NCBI RefSeq assembly: GCF_900101915.1
Contig: NZ_FNAL01000006.1
Span: forward strand, 100,526-164,525
Source of the DNA: Psychrobacter pacificensis
GTDB lineage: Bacteria; Pseudomonadota; Gammaproteobacteria; Pseudomonadales; Moraxellaceae
DNA length: 64,000 nucleotides
Direction of reading: 5' to 3'
Shown: in pieces, positions 1 to 8,183 of the stretch
Position numbering within the stretch: the stretch's first letter is position 1
How the letters are laid out: every line of letters begins with the position of its first letter
Made by a program: the position numbers and the translations under genes
Notes under the pieces: model-generated
What the model was told of the DNA's origin: nothing
Seen by the model: the letters and a program-made list of their open reading frames with translations, nothing else
The model's database searches: none

Positions 1-1308
1 ATGTGGCTTACTTGATTGCCAGATGAGACTGGCGAATGACACCATTAGCCCAATAACCAAACCCGTATTTAGCCCAAATATGAGCACACCGACGAACGCT
101 GCCAAAAAGCTAGCTCCATCCAAGCGATCGCGTTGCCAAGCAGACTTTAAAGTCGCAATATCTATCAGACCAATGATAGAGGCCATGATGGTTGCACCGA
201 GTAACGCATAAGGCAAGGGTGCAAGTGCATTACTAAAGGCAATCAGCGCGGCAATCATTACCAGCACCGTCACAAGGCTGGCAAGGGGTGTCTTTGCTCC
301 AGAATCTGCATTGATCGCCGTGCGTGAAAAGCCACCTGCGACCGCAAAGCTCTGGAACAGTCCGCCAGATAGATTGGCAAGACCAAGACCCGTCAGCTCA
401 TGGTTGGCATCGAAGCTCTCACCGCGCAAGCGTGCGTAAGTACTGGCAACGGAACTGCTAGAGACAAAAACAATTAGTGCCATCAATCCTGCGGTCGGCA
501 AGAGTTTGAGCGCTTCTTGTAGGTCGGTCATATGCGGTAGTGTAAAGCTGGGTAGACCATGCGGGATACGACCAATGGTCGCAACCCCTAACGAATTCCA
601 GTGCAATAGCATACTTAGAACGATAGCAATACCCAGTAAAACCAATGGAAATAAACGTTCGGCCCATTTGGCATACGATGATGACAGCCATGTTCGCCAT
701 ACCCATTGACTCGCGTAGCGGTTAGCGACCAAAAGTACAAACGCGATAATACCAATCACTAAGGTCAGCGGATGCACCTGACTGGCATAGCGCTGCATGG
801 TAGATAAATAGCCAACCAAGCTGCTACCAGCGATAGGTATCGCCATCAGATACTTCAGCTGACTGACAAAGATAAGCACTGCCGCGCCGCTCACAAACCC
901 TGCTGAGACGCCGCGACTGATAAACTGCATAATCCAGCCAAGCTTTAGCCGCCCTGCAATCCACAGTAATGCCCCTACCATTAATGCCAATAAACTCGCC
1001 ATCAGGGCATACTGCTCTGTGCCTTGCTCAGCATAAGGCAGTAGACCACTGGCCGTCATGATGGCAGTGATCGCGACGGGCCCAACAGCTTGTACGTTGC
1101 TAGAACCAAGCCAAGCATAGACGAGTACAGGCACGATCGCAGAATACAGACCATACACGGGCGGCAGACCAGCAAGTACCGCATAACCTAGGCTTTGTGG
1201 TATCACCAGTACGCCCACCACCAGTCCTGCGACCAGATCAGTCGGTAATGCTGTGAGCTGGTATTGGCGCAGCCAAGTAGGAATCAGACGTGCAGCGATA
1301 GAAGACAT
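1..1308 (-). CDS. SulP-family anion permease (C-terminus cut by window edge)
   Basis: This reading frame stays open to the window edge, giving 436 residues from an ATG at 1308. It is a polytopic membrane protein that opens with the SulP signature: LPTDLVAGLVVGVLVIPQSLGYAVLAGLPPVYGLYS-type sequence around residues 20-60. Family members move sulfate, bicarbonate or related anions across the inner membrane. The C-terminal STAS domain, if present, lies outside the window. The gene follows the ArsR regulator on the same strand after 54 bases, so the two are probably co-transcribed. Next to persulfide-detoxification genes, a role in moving sulfur oxyanions is plausible. The substrate is inferred from context only. 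Confidence 0.9.
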   Translation of the reverse strand, partial: MSSIAARLIPTWLRQYQLTALPTDLVAGLVVGVLVIPQSLGYAVLAGLPPVYGLYSAIVPVLVYAWLGSSNVQAVGPVAITAIMTASGLLPYAEQGTEQYALMASLLALMVGALLWIAGRLKLGWIMQFISRGVSAGFVSGAAVLIFVSQLKYLMAIPIAGSSLVGYLSTMQRYASQVHPLTLVIGIIAFVLLVANRYASQWVWRTWLSSSYAKWAERLFPLVLLGIAIVLSMLLHWNSLGVATIGRIPHGLPSFTLPHMTDLQEALKLLPTAGLMALIVFVSSSSVASTYARLRGESFDANHELTGLGLANLSGGLFQSFAVAGGFSRTAINADSGAKTPLASLVTVLVMIAALIAFSNALAPLPYALLGATIMASIIGLIDIATLKSAWQRDRLDGASFLAAFVGVLIFGLNTGLVIGLMVSFASLIWQSSKPH

Positions 1309-1362
1309 ATCAATACATCACCAAGATAGAAAGCAGTATAAAACAGTCAGGCGAGTACGGCA

Positions 1363-1836
1363 TTATTCGGTTTTGGCACAAAATCTCTGATAAAGCAGAT
1401 CTAATACGGCTAAAGCATCATCACTTGCGATACGATAGTAAATTTGCTTGCCCTCACGGCGAGTGGCAACCAGCTCATCCTTACGCAAGATACCCAGTTG
1501 CTGCGACAAGCTTGGCTGTCCAACACCAACCAACCCCTCAAGCTCACCGACGCAGTACTCACCTTGTGTCAACTGACAAAGTAAAAGTAGGCGATCAGGA
1601 TGAGAGAGCGACTTTAGTAATTGGCTGGCCTGCATCGATGCTTGTTGCATTTGTTTGGCAAGATCAATAGATGAAAAGTCGGCGCTATCAGAGGACGTAT
1701 CATGGTTAGCGCTATGAGTAGATGTACTCATTGATGAAATAGAAGTAGCCAGAATAAGCTCCTTATATAATAGGGCAGTCACTGCCATATTATTTTCAAT
1801 AACATAGGGTTCATTATCAATGATATCGCGCCACAT
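1363..1836 (-). CDS. ArsR-family repressor, BigR/SqrR persulfide-sensor type
   Basis: The winged-helix core spans about residues 68-150, with the recognition helix near GVGQPSLSQQLGILRKDELV. Cysteines sit at 87 (LLLLCQL) and 153 (QRFC), 66 residues apart. As I recall the family, BigR and SqrR use a cysteine pair with this spacing to form a tetrasulfide or disulfide bridge on persulfide exposure. A further cysteine is at 95. The gene is divergent from a persulfide dioxygenase gene and upstream of sulP, the usual BigR setting. The start is uncertain: no Shine-Dalgarno precedes the first ATG (1836) or the in-frame ATGs at 1788 and 1731, and homologues favour a shorter protein. Confidence 0.87.
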   Translation of the reverse strand: MWRDIIDNEPYVIENNMAVTALLYKELILATSISSMSTSTHSANHDTSSDSADFSSIDLAKQMQQASMQASQLLKSLSHPDRLLLLCQLTQGEYCVGELEGLVGVGQPSLSQQLGILRKDELVATRREGKQIYYRIASDDALAVLDLLYQRFCAKTE

Positions 1837-1842
1837 AGCAAG

Positions 1843-1863
1843 ATATAATTATTTACATTATAT
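1843..1863 (-). promoter_or_regulatory. Candidate BigR-type operator overlapping a promoter
   Basis: ATATAAT and ATTATAT form a perfect 7-bp inverted repeat around a 7-base spacer, next to the 5' end of the ArsR gene. On the minus strand the inner arm reads TATAAT (1862-1857), with CTGCAA 17 bases upstream (1885-1880), a plausible sigma-70 promoter. An AT-rich inverted repeat over the -10 box suits autorepression by a BigR-like protein. Assignment is by position and symmetry only. Confidence 0.45.
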
Positions 1864-1914
1864 AAATTGATAAAATGTATTGCAGTTGCTATATTAGTAA
1901 TAACAAAAAAATCG

Positions 1915-1933
1915 TAATGATAAGCAATCATTA
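1915..1933. promoter_or_regulatory. 19-bp inverted repeat between bigR-like and dioxygenase genes
   Basis: TAATGAT and ATCATTA are perfect 7-bp arms around AAGCA, centred about 100 bases upstream of the dioxygenase start. The arms resemble Fur-box half sites, but the spacing is wrong for a canonical 19-bp Fur box. It could be a second operator for the divergent pair. Confidence 0.3.
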
Positions 1934-2026
1934 TATACGACTCAATATCATACTTAAGCGTTAATTGAATATAAAAACCACATTGCCATAACACTCAAAC
2001 ACTCATAAATAGACAAAGAGGCAGCC

Positions 2027-2899
2027 ATGCAAGTTCATTCTTTCTTAGATAGAGACACAGAAACCTACACACATGTACTGGCTGATGTCGAGCAGCAGCT
2101 ATGTGCCATGATTGATCCAGTATTAAACTTTGATGCAAAATCAGGTAGGACGAGCACAAGCAGCGTTGACGAGGTCATTGAGTTCGTACGTGAGCGCGGT
2201 TGGGCGCTGAAATACATTATTGAGACGCACGCTCATGCGGATCATTTATCGGCGGCGATCCATGTCAAAGAAAGCCTGGGTGGACAATTGGTCATCGGTC
2301 AGCACATCACTGAAGTACAAAAAATATTTAAGCAAATCTTTAACTTTGATACCAGTTTCCGCACCGATGCCAGTCAGTTTGATATTTTGACAGACGATGG
2401 TGAGACGTTAGCGCTCGGCAGTATTACAATCACAGCCATGTATGTGCCAGGTCATACTCGTGCTGATATGGCCTATGTGGCGGCTGATAATGAGAAAACA
2501 GTGGTGTTCGTCGGCGATACGTTATTTGCCCCTGATGTGGGCACGGCTCGCTGTGATTTCCCAGGTGGTGACGCAAAGACGCTTTATCGCTCTATCCAAA
2601 AACTGCTCGCACTCCCTGAAGATACTGTGATGTATCTGTGCCATGACTATCCGCGTGAGAGTCGCCAGCACTGCCCAACGACTACCGTTGCTGCCCAAAA
2701 ATTAGAAAATATCCATGTCAAAGACAGTATCAACGAAGCAGAGTTTGTGCAAATGCGTGAGCGCCGCGATGCGACCTTGGACATGCCGCGTCTGATTATA
2801 CCAGCGGTACAAGTGAATATTGATGCGGGGAACTTTCCCGCGCCAGAGGACAACGGTACGCGCTATCTAAAAGTACCTATCAATGTCCTTGGTGAATAA
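2027..2899 (+). CDS. Persulfide dioxygenase (ETHE1/Blh-like metallo-beta-lactamase fold)
   Basis: A 290-residue MBL-fold hydrolase. The metal motif THAHADH gives H68, H70, D72 and H73; H143 lies in VPGHT, D164 in VGDTLF and H206 in LCHDY. The ARCDFPGGD segment (174-182) is typical of ETHE1/Blh persulfide dioxygenases, which use one iron to oxidise glutathione persulfide to sulfite. AGAGG lies 7 bases upstream of the ATG. Divergence from a BigR-type repressor and the nearby SulP gene point to a sulfide-detoxification regulon. A simple glyoxalase II is less likely, because those lack the RCDF segment and this context. Confidence 0.92.
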   Translation: MQVHSFLDRDTETYTHVLADVEQQLCAMIDPVLNFDAKSGRTSTSSVDEVIEFVRERGWALKYIIETHAHADHLSAAIHVKESLGGQLVIGQHITEVQKIFKQIFNFDTSFRTDASQFDILTDDGETLALGSITITAMYVPGHTRADMAYVAADNEKTVVFVGDTLFAPDVGTARCDFPGGDAKTLYRSIQKLLALPEDTVMYLCHDYPRESRQHCPTTTVAAQKLENIHVKDSINEAEFVQMRERRDATLDMPRLIIPAVQVNIDAGNFPAPEDNGTRYLKVPINVLGE

Positions 2900-3038
2900 A
2901 TCAAAGCGTGTCATGACTAAAAAATATGATATATCGTATCGCGCTGTAGGGTAGGCACTTATCTATAAATGACTATGCTAAAATTATTGATACAAACCGA
3001 TCGAGACACTCCAGAACAATTAAAATAGGACACAGATA

Positions 3039-3476
3039 ATGAGTGAATACAGTTTTCATTTAGTATGCCTGCATTGCCAGGCCACCAACCGTGTTCCGGC
3101 TGCACGGCTAAGCGCTGCACCGAAGTGTGGCAAGTGTGGTCAGGCATTGTTGACCGCAAGCCCGCATGAGCTTAATGCACAGACGGCCAATAAGGTTATC
3201 CAAAAAAACGACGTATTGACCATCGTAGATTTTTGGGCGAGCTGGTGCCAGCCGTGCATTATGATGGCACCAGAGTTCAAGACGGCTGCTGGTCAATTGC
3301 CGCAGGTAGTGTTTGCCAAAGTACAGACGGATAAATATGAGCAAGCGGCAGCCCCTTATAATATCCGAAGCTTACCGACGATGGTTGCCTTTAGAAATGG
3401 TAAGGAAGTCGCGCGTCAGTCAGGCGCACTACCAAGCAATCAAATCATCCAGTGGGTGCAAAGCCTGCAGGCGTAA
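3039..3476 (+). CDS. trxC: Thioredoxin 2 (TrxC) with N-terminal zinc motif
   Basis: 145 residues, the usual TrxC length. Two CxxC pairs at C10/C13 and C30/C33 form the zinc-binding head. The thioredoxin fold follows, with active site WCQPC (C70/C73) in place of the usual WCGPC, and the cis-proline segment SLPTMV later in the fold. It is a cytoplasmic disulfide reductase linked to oxidative and thiol stress. It lies downstream of the persulfide dioxygenase on the same strand, 139 bases away, so it may respond to the same stress, though a separate promoter is likely. A rho-independent terminator follows. Confidence 0.93.
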   Translation: MSEYSFHLVCLHCQATNRVPAARLSAAPKCGKCGQALLTASPHELNAQTANKVIQKNDVLTIVDFWASWCQPCIMMAPEFKTAAGQLPQVVFAKVQTDKYEQAAAPYNIRSLPTMVAFRNGKEVARQSGALPSNQIIQWVQSLQA

Positions 3477-3533
3477 GGCTTAGTAAAGTAGTATTACTCA
3501 GATTAGATTATGACTCATCAAAGTTATAGCTAT

Positions 3534-3570
3534 AAAAAAGCCAATATGCTGAGCGCGTATTGGCTTTTTT
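3534..3570 (+). terminator. Rho-independent terminator after trxC
   Basis: AAAAAGCCAATA and TATTGGCTTTTTT form a 12-bp stem around an 11-base loop, ending in a T run. It may work in both directions, since the minus-strand lipoprotein gene also ends just downstream. Confidence 0.85.
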
Positions 3571-3615
3571 GTTATGTCACGATTCTATCTTAACGAGAGT
3601 GCAGATCGCTAAATC

Positions 3616-4017
3616 TTATTCACCATAAATCTTGATGCCATTGGCAAAACTACAACGTTGAATACGGGCAGATTGGACAATCGCATCGCGCTCACCATAG
3701 AGCCGCGATAACTTTGCGTCACGCGCTTTGGTATTATTGCTTTTGCCAACCCCAAAGCTAATATTGGGAGAGATACCCCAGCGTCCTGCAGAAATCCCCA
3801 CGCCCACGCCGGACGCTGCAAAAGTAGATTGCTCATTGCGCGCCGCTTCGACATAACGGTTGACGCGATTGTATTCTTGGCTCAATGCTTGGCAATCATA
3901 GTTTTGATAAGTGCTGGGCGGCACATATTGCGGCGTGACATTGCCCGTAGAGGCACAGCCTGAGAGCGCAAAAACGCCAACTGTTGCCAGTAGTGTCGCC
4001 TTGGTAAACGTTTTCAT
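3616..4017 (-). CDS. Small lipoprotein of unknown function
   Basis: 133 residues with a clear lipoprotein signal: a basic start (MKTFTK), a hydrophobic stretch and lipobox ALSGC, giving C21 as the lipidated residue. The mature part is polar with a glycine-rich middle (GVGVGISAGRWGISPNISFGVG) and two further cysteines that could pair. No domain was recognised. It is probably anchored in the outer membrane. It ends beside the trxC terminator and is divergent from nothing nearby, so it is probably monocistronic. Confidence 0.8.
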   Translation of the reverse strand: MKTFTKATLLATVGVFALSGCASTGNVTPQYVPPSTYQNYDCQALSQEYNRVNRYVEAARNEQSTFAASGVGVGISAGRWGISPNISFGVGKSNNTKARDAKLSRLYGERDAIVQSARIQRCSFANGIKIYGE

Positions 4018-4202
4018 AGTGGCTCCATTAAGCTAAGTAATTGTATTTATATCTATTTAAGATAGCAAAAATAGCATGTTTAAGATATTGAAAAAATATA
4101 AATGGTTAAATATTTTACGGTCTTATCAATACGTCTGCTTGTGCGATAGCAATACAATATTTACTCAAAATATTAAAGCGCTGCTACAACGACAATTGCT
4201 TA

Positions 4203-4562
4203 TCAAAATAGGTTGGCGGGTTTGACAAAGGCGAGTATTACAATGCCAACATATGCGATAGCTGAAATCAGGATACCTGTTTTGCTCTGAGTGGGTGTCG
4301 CATGGGTATTAAAGGCTTTGATACTTGAGCTGATCGCTGCGATAAGTAAGATGATTTTGGCAAATACCCACTGTACAGGCGCATTAACACTCATCAGTTG
4401 CATGAGCATGATCGCACCTGATACGATCAGTAATGCATAGATAATATGAGTGGCGATCTTGACCACACGTGGCGCGCGTCTATTTGCGCTGAGCACTAAG
4501 TAGCTCTGATATAAGAACAGCACAATGGTCAGTACTGCCATCAGCATGTGTAGATGTTTCAT
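4203..4562 (-). CDS. SirB-like small membrane protein
   Basis: 119 residues, nearly all membrane-spanning: about four hydrophobic helices with short basic loops. The opening MKHLHMLMAVLTIVLFLYQSYLVL and the following R-A-P-R-V-V-K-I-A-T-H loop match the SirB family, named after an invasion-gene regulator but biochemically undefined. It lies 60 bases downstream of bolA on the same strand, so the two may be co-transcribed. Function is not known; the family assignment is by sequence pattern. Confidence 0.78.
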   Translation of the reverse strand: MKHLHMLMAVLTIVLFLYQSYLVLSANRRAPRVVKIATHIIYALLIVSGAIMLMQLMSVNAPVQWVFAKIILLIAAISSSIKAFNTHATPTQSKTGILISAIAYVGIVILAFVKPANLF

Positions 4563-4622
4563 CGAATATTGCTCCTGCTAGAACTGCATTATATGGGCTT
4601 ATTTAAAACATTTTATTGTCAG

Positions 4623-4943
4623 CTATTTATTTTGACCCGCACATAATGGACTGTCAGGGCTTTGACCTTGCCACTCTGTCGGTGTATAAGCATGAATGGC
4701 TAAAGCATGTACTTGACCGTCTTGTGACGTCAATAAAGGCGTAACCAATCCATATATTAGCTGATGACGCCCGACCAGTCGCTTGCCCTCGAATGCCTCA
4801 CTGACAATAGTGAGCTTAAAGTGGCTTTCTTTGCCTTCGAAATAGCCAGCATGGGCCATTGACTCATTGATTAGTTCAATGTGCTGCGGCTCTAGAGCCT
4901 GTAGCTTGGCATGAAGTGCATCGGCGGTAGGTGTAGTGCTCAT
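4623..4943 (-). CDS. BolA-family protein
   Basis: 106 residues. The class II KH-like BolA fold is visible: SHFKLTIVSEAFEGKRLVGRHQLIY, then GQVHALAIHAYTPTEW. The conserved histidine in HALAIHAYTP is the usual Fe-S ligand in BolA-monothiol glutaredoxin complexes. BolA proteins act in iron-sulfur trafficking and in stress morphology responses. Bacteria often carry two paralogues (BolA and IbaG/YrbA); the long loop and the HALAIHAYTP ending fit BolA. The SirB-like gene follows on the same strand. Confidence 0.88.
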   Translation of the reverse strand: MSTTPTADALHAKLQALEPQHIELINESMAHAGYFEGKESHFKLTIVSEAFEGKRLVGRHQLIYGLVTPLLTSQDGQVHALAIHAYTPTEWQGQSPDSPLCAGQNK

Positions 4944-5083
4944 AACAATCCTTCAATGTATATTGCGCAATTCTATTAGGCAATCTGCAAATGATATCTA
5001 TCGGTATTATAGCAGACATAGAAACCAGTACAGCGCGCGTTTTAAGACCTCTTAAATTGTGACAACCATAAATAGTAAAAGTA

Positions 5084-5123
5084 AAAAAGCAAAGCGCAGC
5101 TCAGAGTCTGTACTTTGCTTTTT
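5084..5123 (-). terminator. Terminator after the M48 protease gene
   Basis: AAAAAGCAAAG and CTTTGCTTTTT form an 11-bp stem around 18 bases. Read on the minus strand the hairpin ends in a T run 48 bases beyond the protease stop codon. Confidence 0.7.
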
Positions 5124-5171
5124 GGTATTTGCGCACTTCATGAGTCGTAGCTTAATACGCTAAGTCACGTG

Positions 5172-5984
5172 TTAACGACGCGCCTTTTGATACAGTGGCA
5201 TTACTTTTGGCATTAATGATTGTAGCTCCGCGATACGGCTGCTGCTCGTTGGGTGAGTGCTTAGGAATTGAGGCGGCTCGCCTTGGCTTGCACGCTGCAT
5301 TTTTTGCCATAAAGTAATAGCGGCCTGTGGGTTATAACCTGCGCGCGCCATTAACTCAAGACCAATTTGATCGGCTTCGCTCTCTTGGGTACGACTGTGC
5401 GGACGGCTCAAGCCTAGATCGCCAGCAACGCTTGCTAGCTGCGCTTGACCTTGTGATAGACCAAAGATACTAGCAGCAACACCGATACCTGTTTGGGTCG
5501 CGTATTCGCGTGAGATGCGTTCACGTGAGTGCTCACGTAATGCGTGAGAGATTTCATGACCCATGATCGCAGCAATCTCATCATCAGTTAAGTTCAGACG
5601 GTCAATGATGCCTGAGTAAAACATAACCTTACCACCTGGCATAACAAAAGCATTCAACTGATCAGATTTGATCGTGTGTACTTCCCATTTCCATCTTGCT
5701 GCATCTGCACGATAAACACCCACTTGACCAACCAAACGATTAGCAATTTTTTTCAAGCGATTCAATTGGGCGGTATTGGTATCTAATACACCTTTTGATC
5801 TTGCATCTTGCAGTGTCTTCGCGTAGCTCTGTGCAGATAACTGCAGTACTTGCTCGCTAGAAACCAACAATAACTGCTGACGATCGACGCCGACGGCACC
5901 AGTATTGGTCGTACTGGTACAGCCTGTCAATGTTAGCGCGGACAATGAAGCCGCCATCACACCAGTGGTCAATAGTTTTTTCAT
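5172..5984 (-). CDS. M48-family metalloprotease lipoprotein (LoiP/YggG-like)
   Basis: 270 residues. The start is set by GAGAGG about 9 bases upstream of the second in-frame ATG (5984); the ATG at 5993 abuts that site and is unlikely. Lipobox LTGC gives C22. The protease domain has the zinc motif HEISH (H143, E144, H147), and a later QESEADQIG segment supplies the third ligand. These are zinc endopeptidases held in the periplasm or outer membrane and involved in envelope quality control. It is transcribed alone and followed by a terminator. Confidence 0.9.
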   Translation of the reverse strand: MKKLLTTGVMAASLSALTLTGCTSTTNTGAVGVDRQQLLLVSSEQVLQLSAQSYAKTLQDARSKGVLDTNTAQLNRLKKIANRLVGQVGVYRADAARWKWEVHTIKSDQLNAFVMPGGKVMFYSGIIDRLNLTDDEIAAIMGHEISHALREHSRERISREYATQTGIGVAASIFGLSQGQAQLASVAGDLGLSRPHSRTQESEADQIGLELMARAGYNPQAAITLWQKMQRASQGEPPQFLSTHPTSSSRIAELQSLMPKVMPLYQKARR

Positions 5985-6470
5985 AAAAAGCATCCTCTCG
6001 ATAAATGGTAAAAAGAAAAATCAAACAAAGTAAATCGCGTTGCAGCAAGTAATGGCACTATTTTTTATGGCTCTTTATCGACGCCCAATCACCTACTAAT
6101 AGAGCTATCATTGTAAATAAGTATAATAATGTTAACCAAGTAAAACCAAGATAGGAAAAGTAACAATAGAGCGTATGATTGTAAGTGAAATAGACATTGT
6201 TCATAATGAAGTAACGTTTTGCTTTTAGTGATAGCAAAAAAATTTATAATATTTTACAAACGTGACGTAAGGTAAACTGTGGACCGATAGGGTTTAACCG
6301 AAGTAGTAGGTATCAATGTCAGAGGATAAACCTCAAAGTGCTATTATTAATATGAAATAATTTATATTTTTCTAAAAGCAATTCCTTTTTTAAATCAATT
6401 GCTTATGTGGTATTTTCTCAAAAACGAAGGTCTGGACTGGAAATATCAGCCATAATTTTTAAAAAAGGTG
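5985..6470. other. Intergenic region, no gene seen
   Basis: AT-rich DNA between the protease gene and the tRNA promoter. No reading frame with a ribosome-binding site was seen. It should hold the protease promoter, which I cannot place. Confidence 0.5.
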
Positions 6471-6498
6471 TTGACACCCACAGAATATTTGCTAAAAT
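6471..6498 (+). promoter_or_regulatory. Sigma-70 promoter of the tRNA-Gly gene
   Basis: TTGACA (6471-6476), a 16-base spacer and TAAAAT (6493-6498), about 54 bases ahead of the tRNA 5' end. The near-consensus boxes suit a strong stable-RNA promoter. Confidence 0.75.
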
Positions 6499-6551
6499 AG
6501 CCAGCCTATCGAGACGGAGTAGTTGTTAACAACACGATGATTCGATAATAA

Positions 6552-6626
6552 GCGGGAATAGCTCAGTGGTAGAGCATAACCTTGCCAAGGTTGGGGTCGA
6601 GAGTTCGAATCTCTTTTCCCGCTCCA
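6552..6626 (+). tRNA. tRNA-Gly (anticodon GCC)
   Basis: A complete 75-nt cloverleaf with encoded CCA. The acceptor stem is GCGGGAA/TTCCCGC with discriminator T. The anticodon arm CCTTGCCAAGG displays GCC, which reads GGC and GGU glycine codons. The T arm contains GTTCGAAT. It is a single-gene unit with its own promoter and terminator. Confidence 0.97.
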
Positions 6627-6646
6627 AATATGGCTTGAAAAAGCAC

Positions 6647-6679
6647 AAAAAGCCTCACTTTATAGTGAGGCTTTTTTTT
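6647..6679 (+). terminator. Terminator after tRNA-Gly
   Basis: AAGCCTCACT and AGTGAGGCTT pair around TTAT, followed by a run of eight T, 20 bases past the tRNA. Confidence 0.9.
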
Positions 6680-6867
6680 ATGCGTAAAATCCGACTTAGC
6701 GCTACTTTTTAGATAAATAACCGAAGACAAAGAACAGATCGACGCTCTATGGAAAGAAGAGAATATAGCAATAGCTGTCATGGGTGCTATACACTAGACG
6801 TATCAACTTAAATACTTGAGTACTTTTGTAAATACCCCATTCTTAACACAACATCATCGTAGAATAA

Positions 6868-7722
6868 TTAAGCCACCTGCCTGTACTCGGTAGGTGTCAT
6901 ATCATTAAGTGAATCATGGGGTCTTTCGTTGTTATAAACCTTGATCCAGTCTTCAGTCAGCATATTGACCTCGTTTAAATTGTTGAAAAGGTAGCAATCT
7001 AAAACCTCATTGCGATAACTGCGATTAAACCGTTCAATATAAGCGTTCTGATAAGGACAGCCAGGCTCGATATAATCAATATAGATGCCATGAGCTGATG
7101 CCCAATCAGTGAATACGCTAGATGTAAACTCACTGCCGTTATCCACACGAATTTGCTTAGGATAACCATGCCACTCAGCCAGCTGATCAAGGTAGCGAAT
7201 CACTCGGAGTGAGGGAATACTGGTACCAATATCAATGCCTAATATAGTCAATCCACTATAAAAGCGTTACAGCGTTAACCTTGCTGGAAGTATGACAGAT
7301 ACATCTGCACTCGGCTGCCTTGTACCACTCTCAAATTGGATCAACTATACTTCACGGTTGTAATCATCAATCACATTAAAGGTTCAAAAGTGAATAGTGT
7401 TGTGTAGTCTGTCGCTCATAAAGTCCATTGACCATGTATGACCCAATGCGTTTGGCACACTTAACGGCTGAGGATGACGTGCTGGTAGCCGTCTTTTAGA
7501 CTTACGGCGTAGGTTTAAGTTTAACGCGGTATAAACACGATGTACGCGCTTGTGATTCCATTGATAGCCAAGCTTACGTATGCGTTTAAAGCACTTTGGG
7601 AAACCCCAACGATTGTGCTTGTCAGTAAGCTTGTTTAAGACATCAATAATCTCACTGTCATCAGATAGCTTAGGCTTATAGTAGTAAGCGGTTCGACTCA
7701 TGCAGACCACCTGACAACTCAC
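6868..7722 (-). pseudogene. IS3-family transposase orfB, disrupted
   Basis: The N-terminal part (7384-7722) holds the HTH_21-like region and the start of the integrase core (WSMDFMSD, first catalytic Asp). It ends at TGA, where relatives have an arginine codon (CGA to TGA). In-frame sequence then continues to GAAGTA, where a 103-bp element is inserted. The C-terminal part (6868-7251) resumes with LGIDIG and carries the second Asp (RVDNGSEFTS) and the catalytic Glu (QNAYIERFNRSYRNEV). Removing the element with one TA restores GAA-GTA-TTA-GGC. In life orfB would be read by -1 frameshifting from orfA, so its true 5' end lies near 7800. Confidence 0.88.
7245..7347. mobile_element. 103-bp MITE inserted in IS3 orfB
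   Basis: It begins TAGTCAATCCACTAT and ends ATTGGATCAACTA, imperfect terminal inverted repeats, with TA on both sides (7243-7244, 7348-7349) as the target duplication. That signature fits mobilisation by an IS630/Tc1-mariner transposase. A second copy of exactly the same length, in the opposite orientation, lies at 27104-27206. Confidence 0.85.
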
Positions 7723-7788
7723 TGCAATGCTGACATCATACTGCGCCTGTAATTCTTGCGCCCAGACTTTGCGCTCGGGTACAGGCGC

Positions 7789-8109
7789 TATAGCTTTTTT
7801 ATGATCTCTTCCGGCATTTGCGCTTTAAGGCTTAAATCAGCATACATCTGTTTGAGCCTACGGTTTTCTTCTTCAAGCTCTTTTAATCGCTTAACATCAG
7901 AGGCTTCCATACCACCATACTTGGATCTAACTTCGCTATCGCTTCGTCTTGCGTCACTAAAACAGTCTCCCAGACTGTTTCTTAACGTTCCTCATTATAA
8001 AAGTCGAGCTAGCTACCCCGTATTTACGGCACAGCTTTTTAGCAGGTATCCCAGCGTCTTCTTCTTTTAATATCGATACGATTTGGGTCTCAGTCATTCG
8101 TTTGCTCAT
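7789..8109 (-). pseudogene. IS3-family transposase orfA, disrupted
   Basis: It starts MSKRMTETQIVSILKEEDAG, the usual helix-turn-helix opening, and runs to STF before meeting foreign sequence. After that sequence the frame resumes with SKYGGMEASDVKRLKELEEENRRLKQMYADLSLKAQM, the leucine-zipper segment of IS3 orfA. A heptamer AAAAAAG for -1 frameshifting lies just before the stop. The insertion breaks the frame with an early stop. Confidence 0.85.
7929..7993. repeat. About 65-bp insertion with a hairpin inside orfA
   Basis: This stretch replaces the expected YNWR codons of orfA and contains AAACAGTCT-GGG-AGACTGTTT, a perfect 9-bp stem. Its boundaries are approximate, set by where IS3 orfA homology stops and resumes. 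It may be a small palindromic repeat element; no other copy was found here. Confidence 0.5.
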
Positions 8110-8183
8110 ATCAAAACGCCTGCTGGTATTTTAGCAGTTAGCTTCTACTTTTAAGTGTTATTATTTTTTTGGGGTGATTACCA

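Larger units (their letters stand above)
6827..8183 (-). mobile_element. Degenerate IS3-family insertion sequence
   Basis: The ends are imperfect inverted repeats: TGTAAATACCCC at the left and, read inward, TGGTAATCACCCC at the right. TTT flanks both sides (6824-6826, 8184-8186), consistent with a 3-bp target duplication. On the minus strand it carries orfA, an AAAAAAG frameshift heptamer (7801-7795) and orfB. Without the two later insertions it would be about 1.2 kb, normal for IS3. It is inactive: orfA carries a roughly 65-base insertion, and orfB has a stop codon and a MITE. Confidence 0.88.

Noticed and set aside
1779..1994. 71-residue minus-strand frame upstream of the ArsR gene
   Set aside because: It overlaps the divergent promoter region and the 5' end of the repressor gene, has odd composition and no ribosome-binding site.
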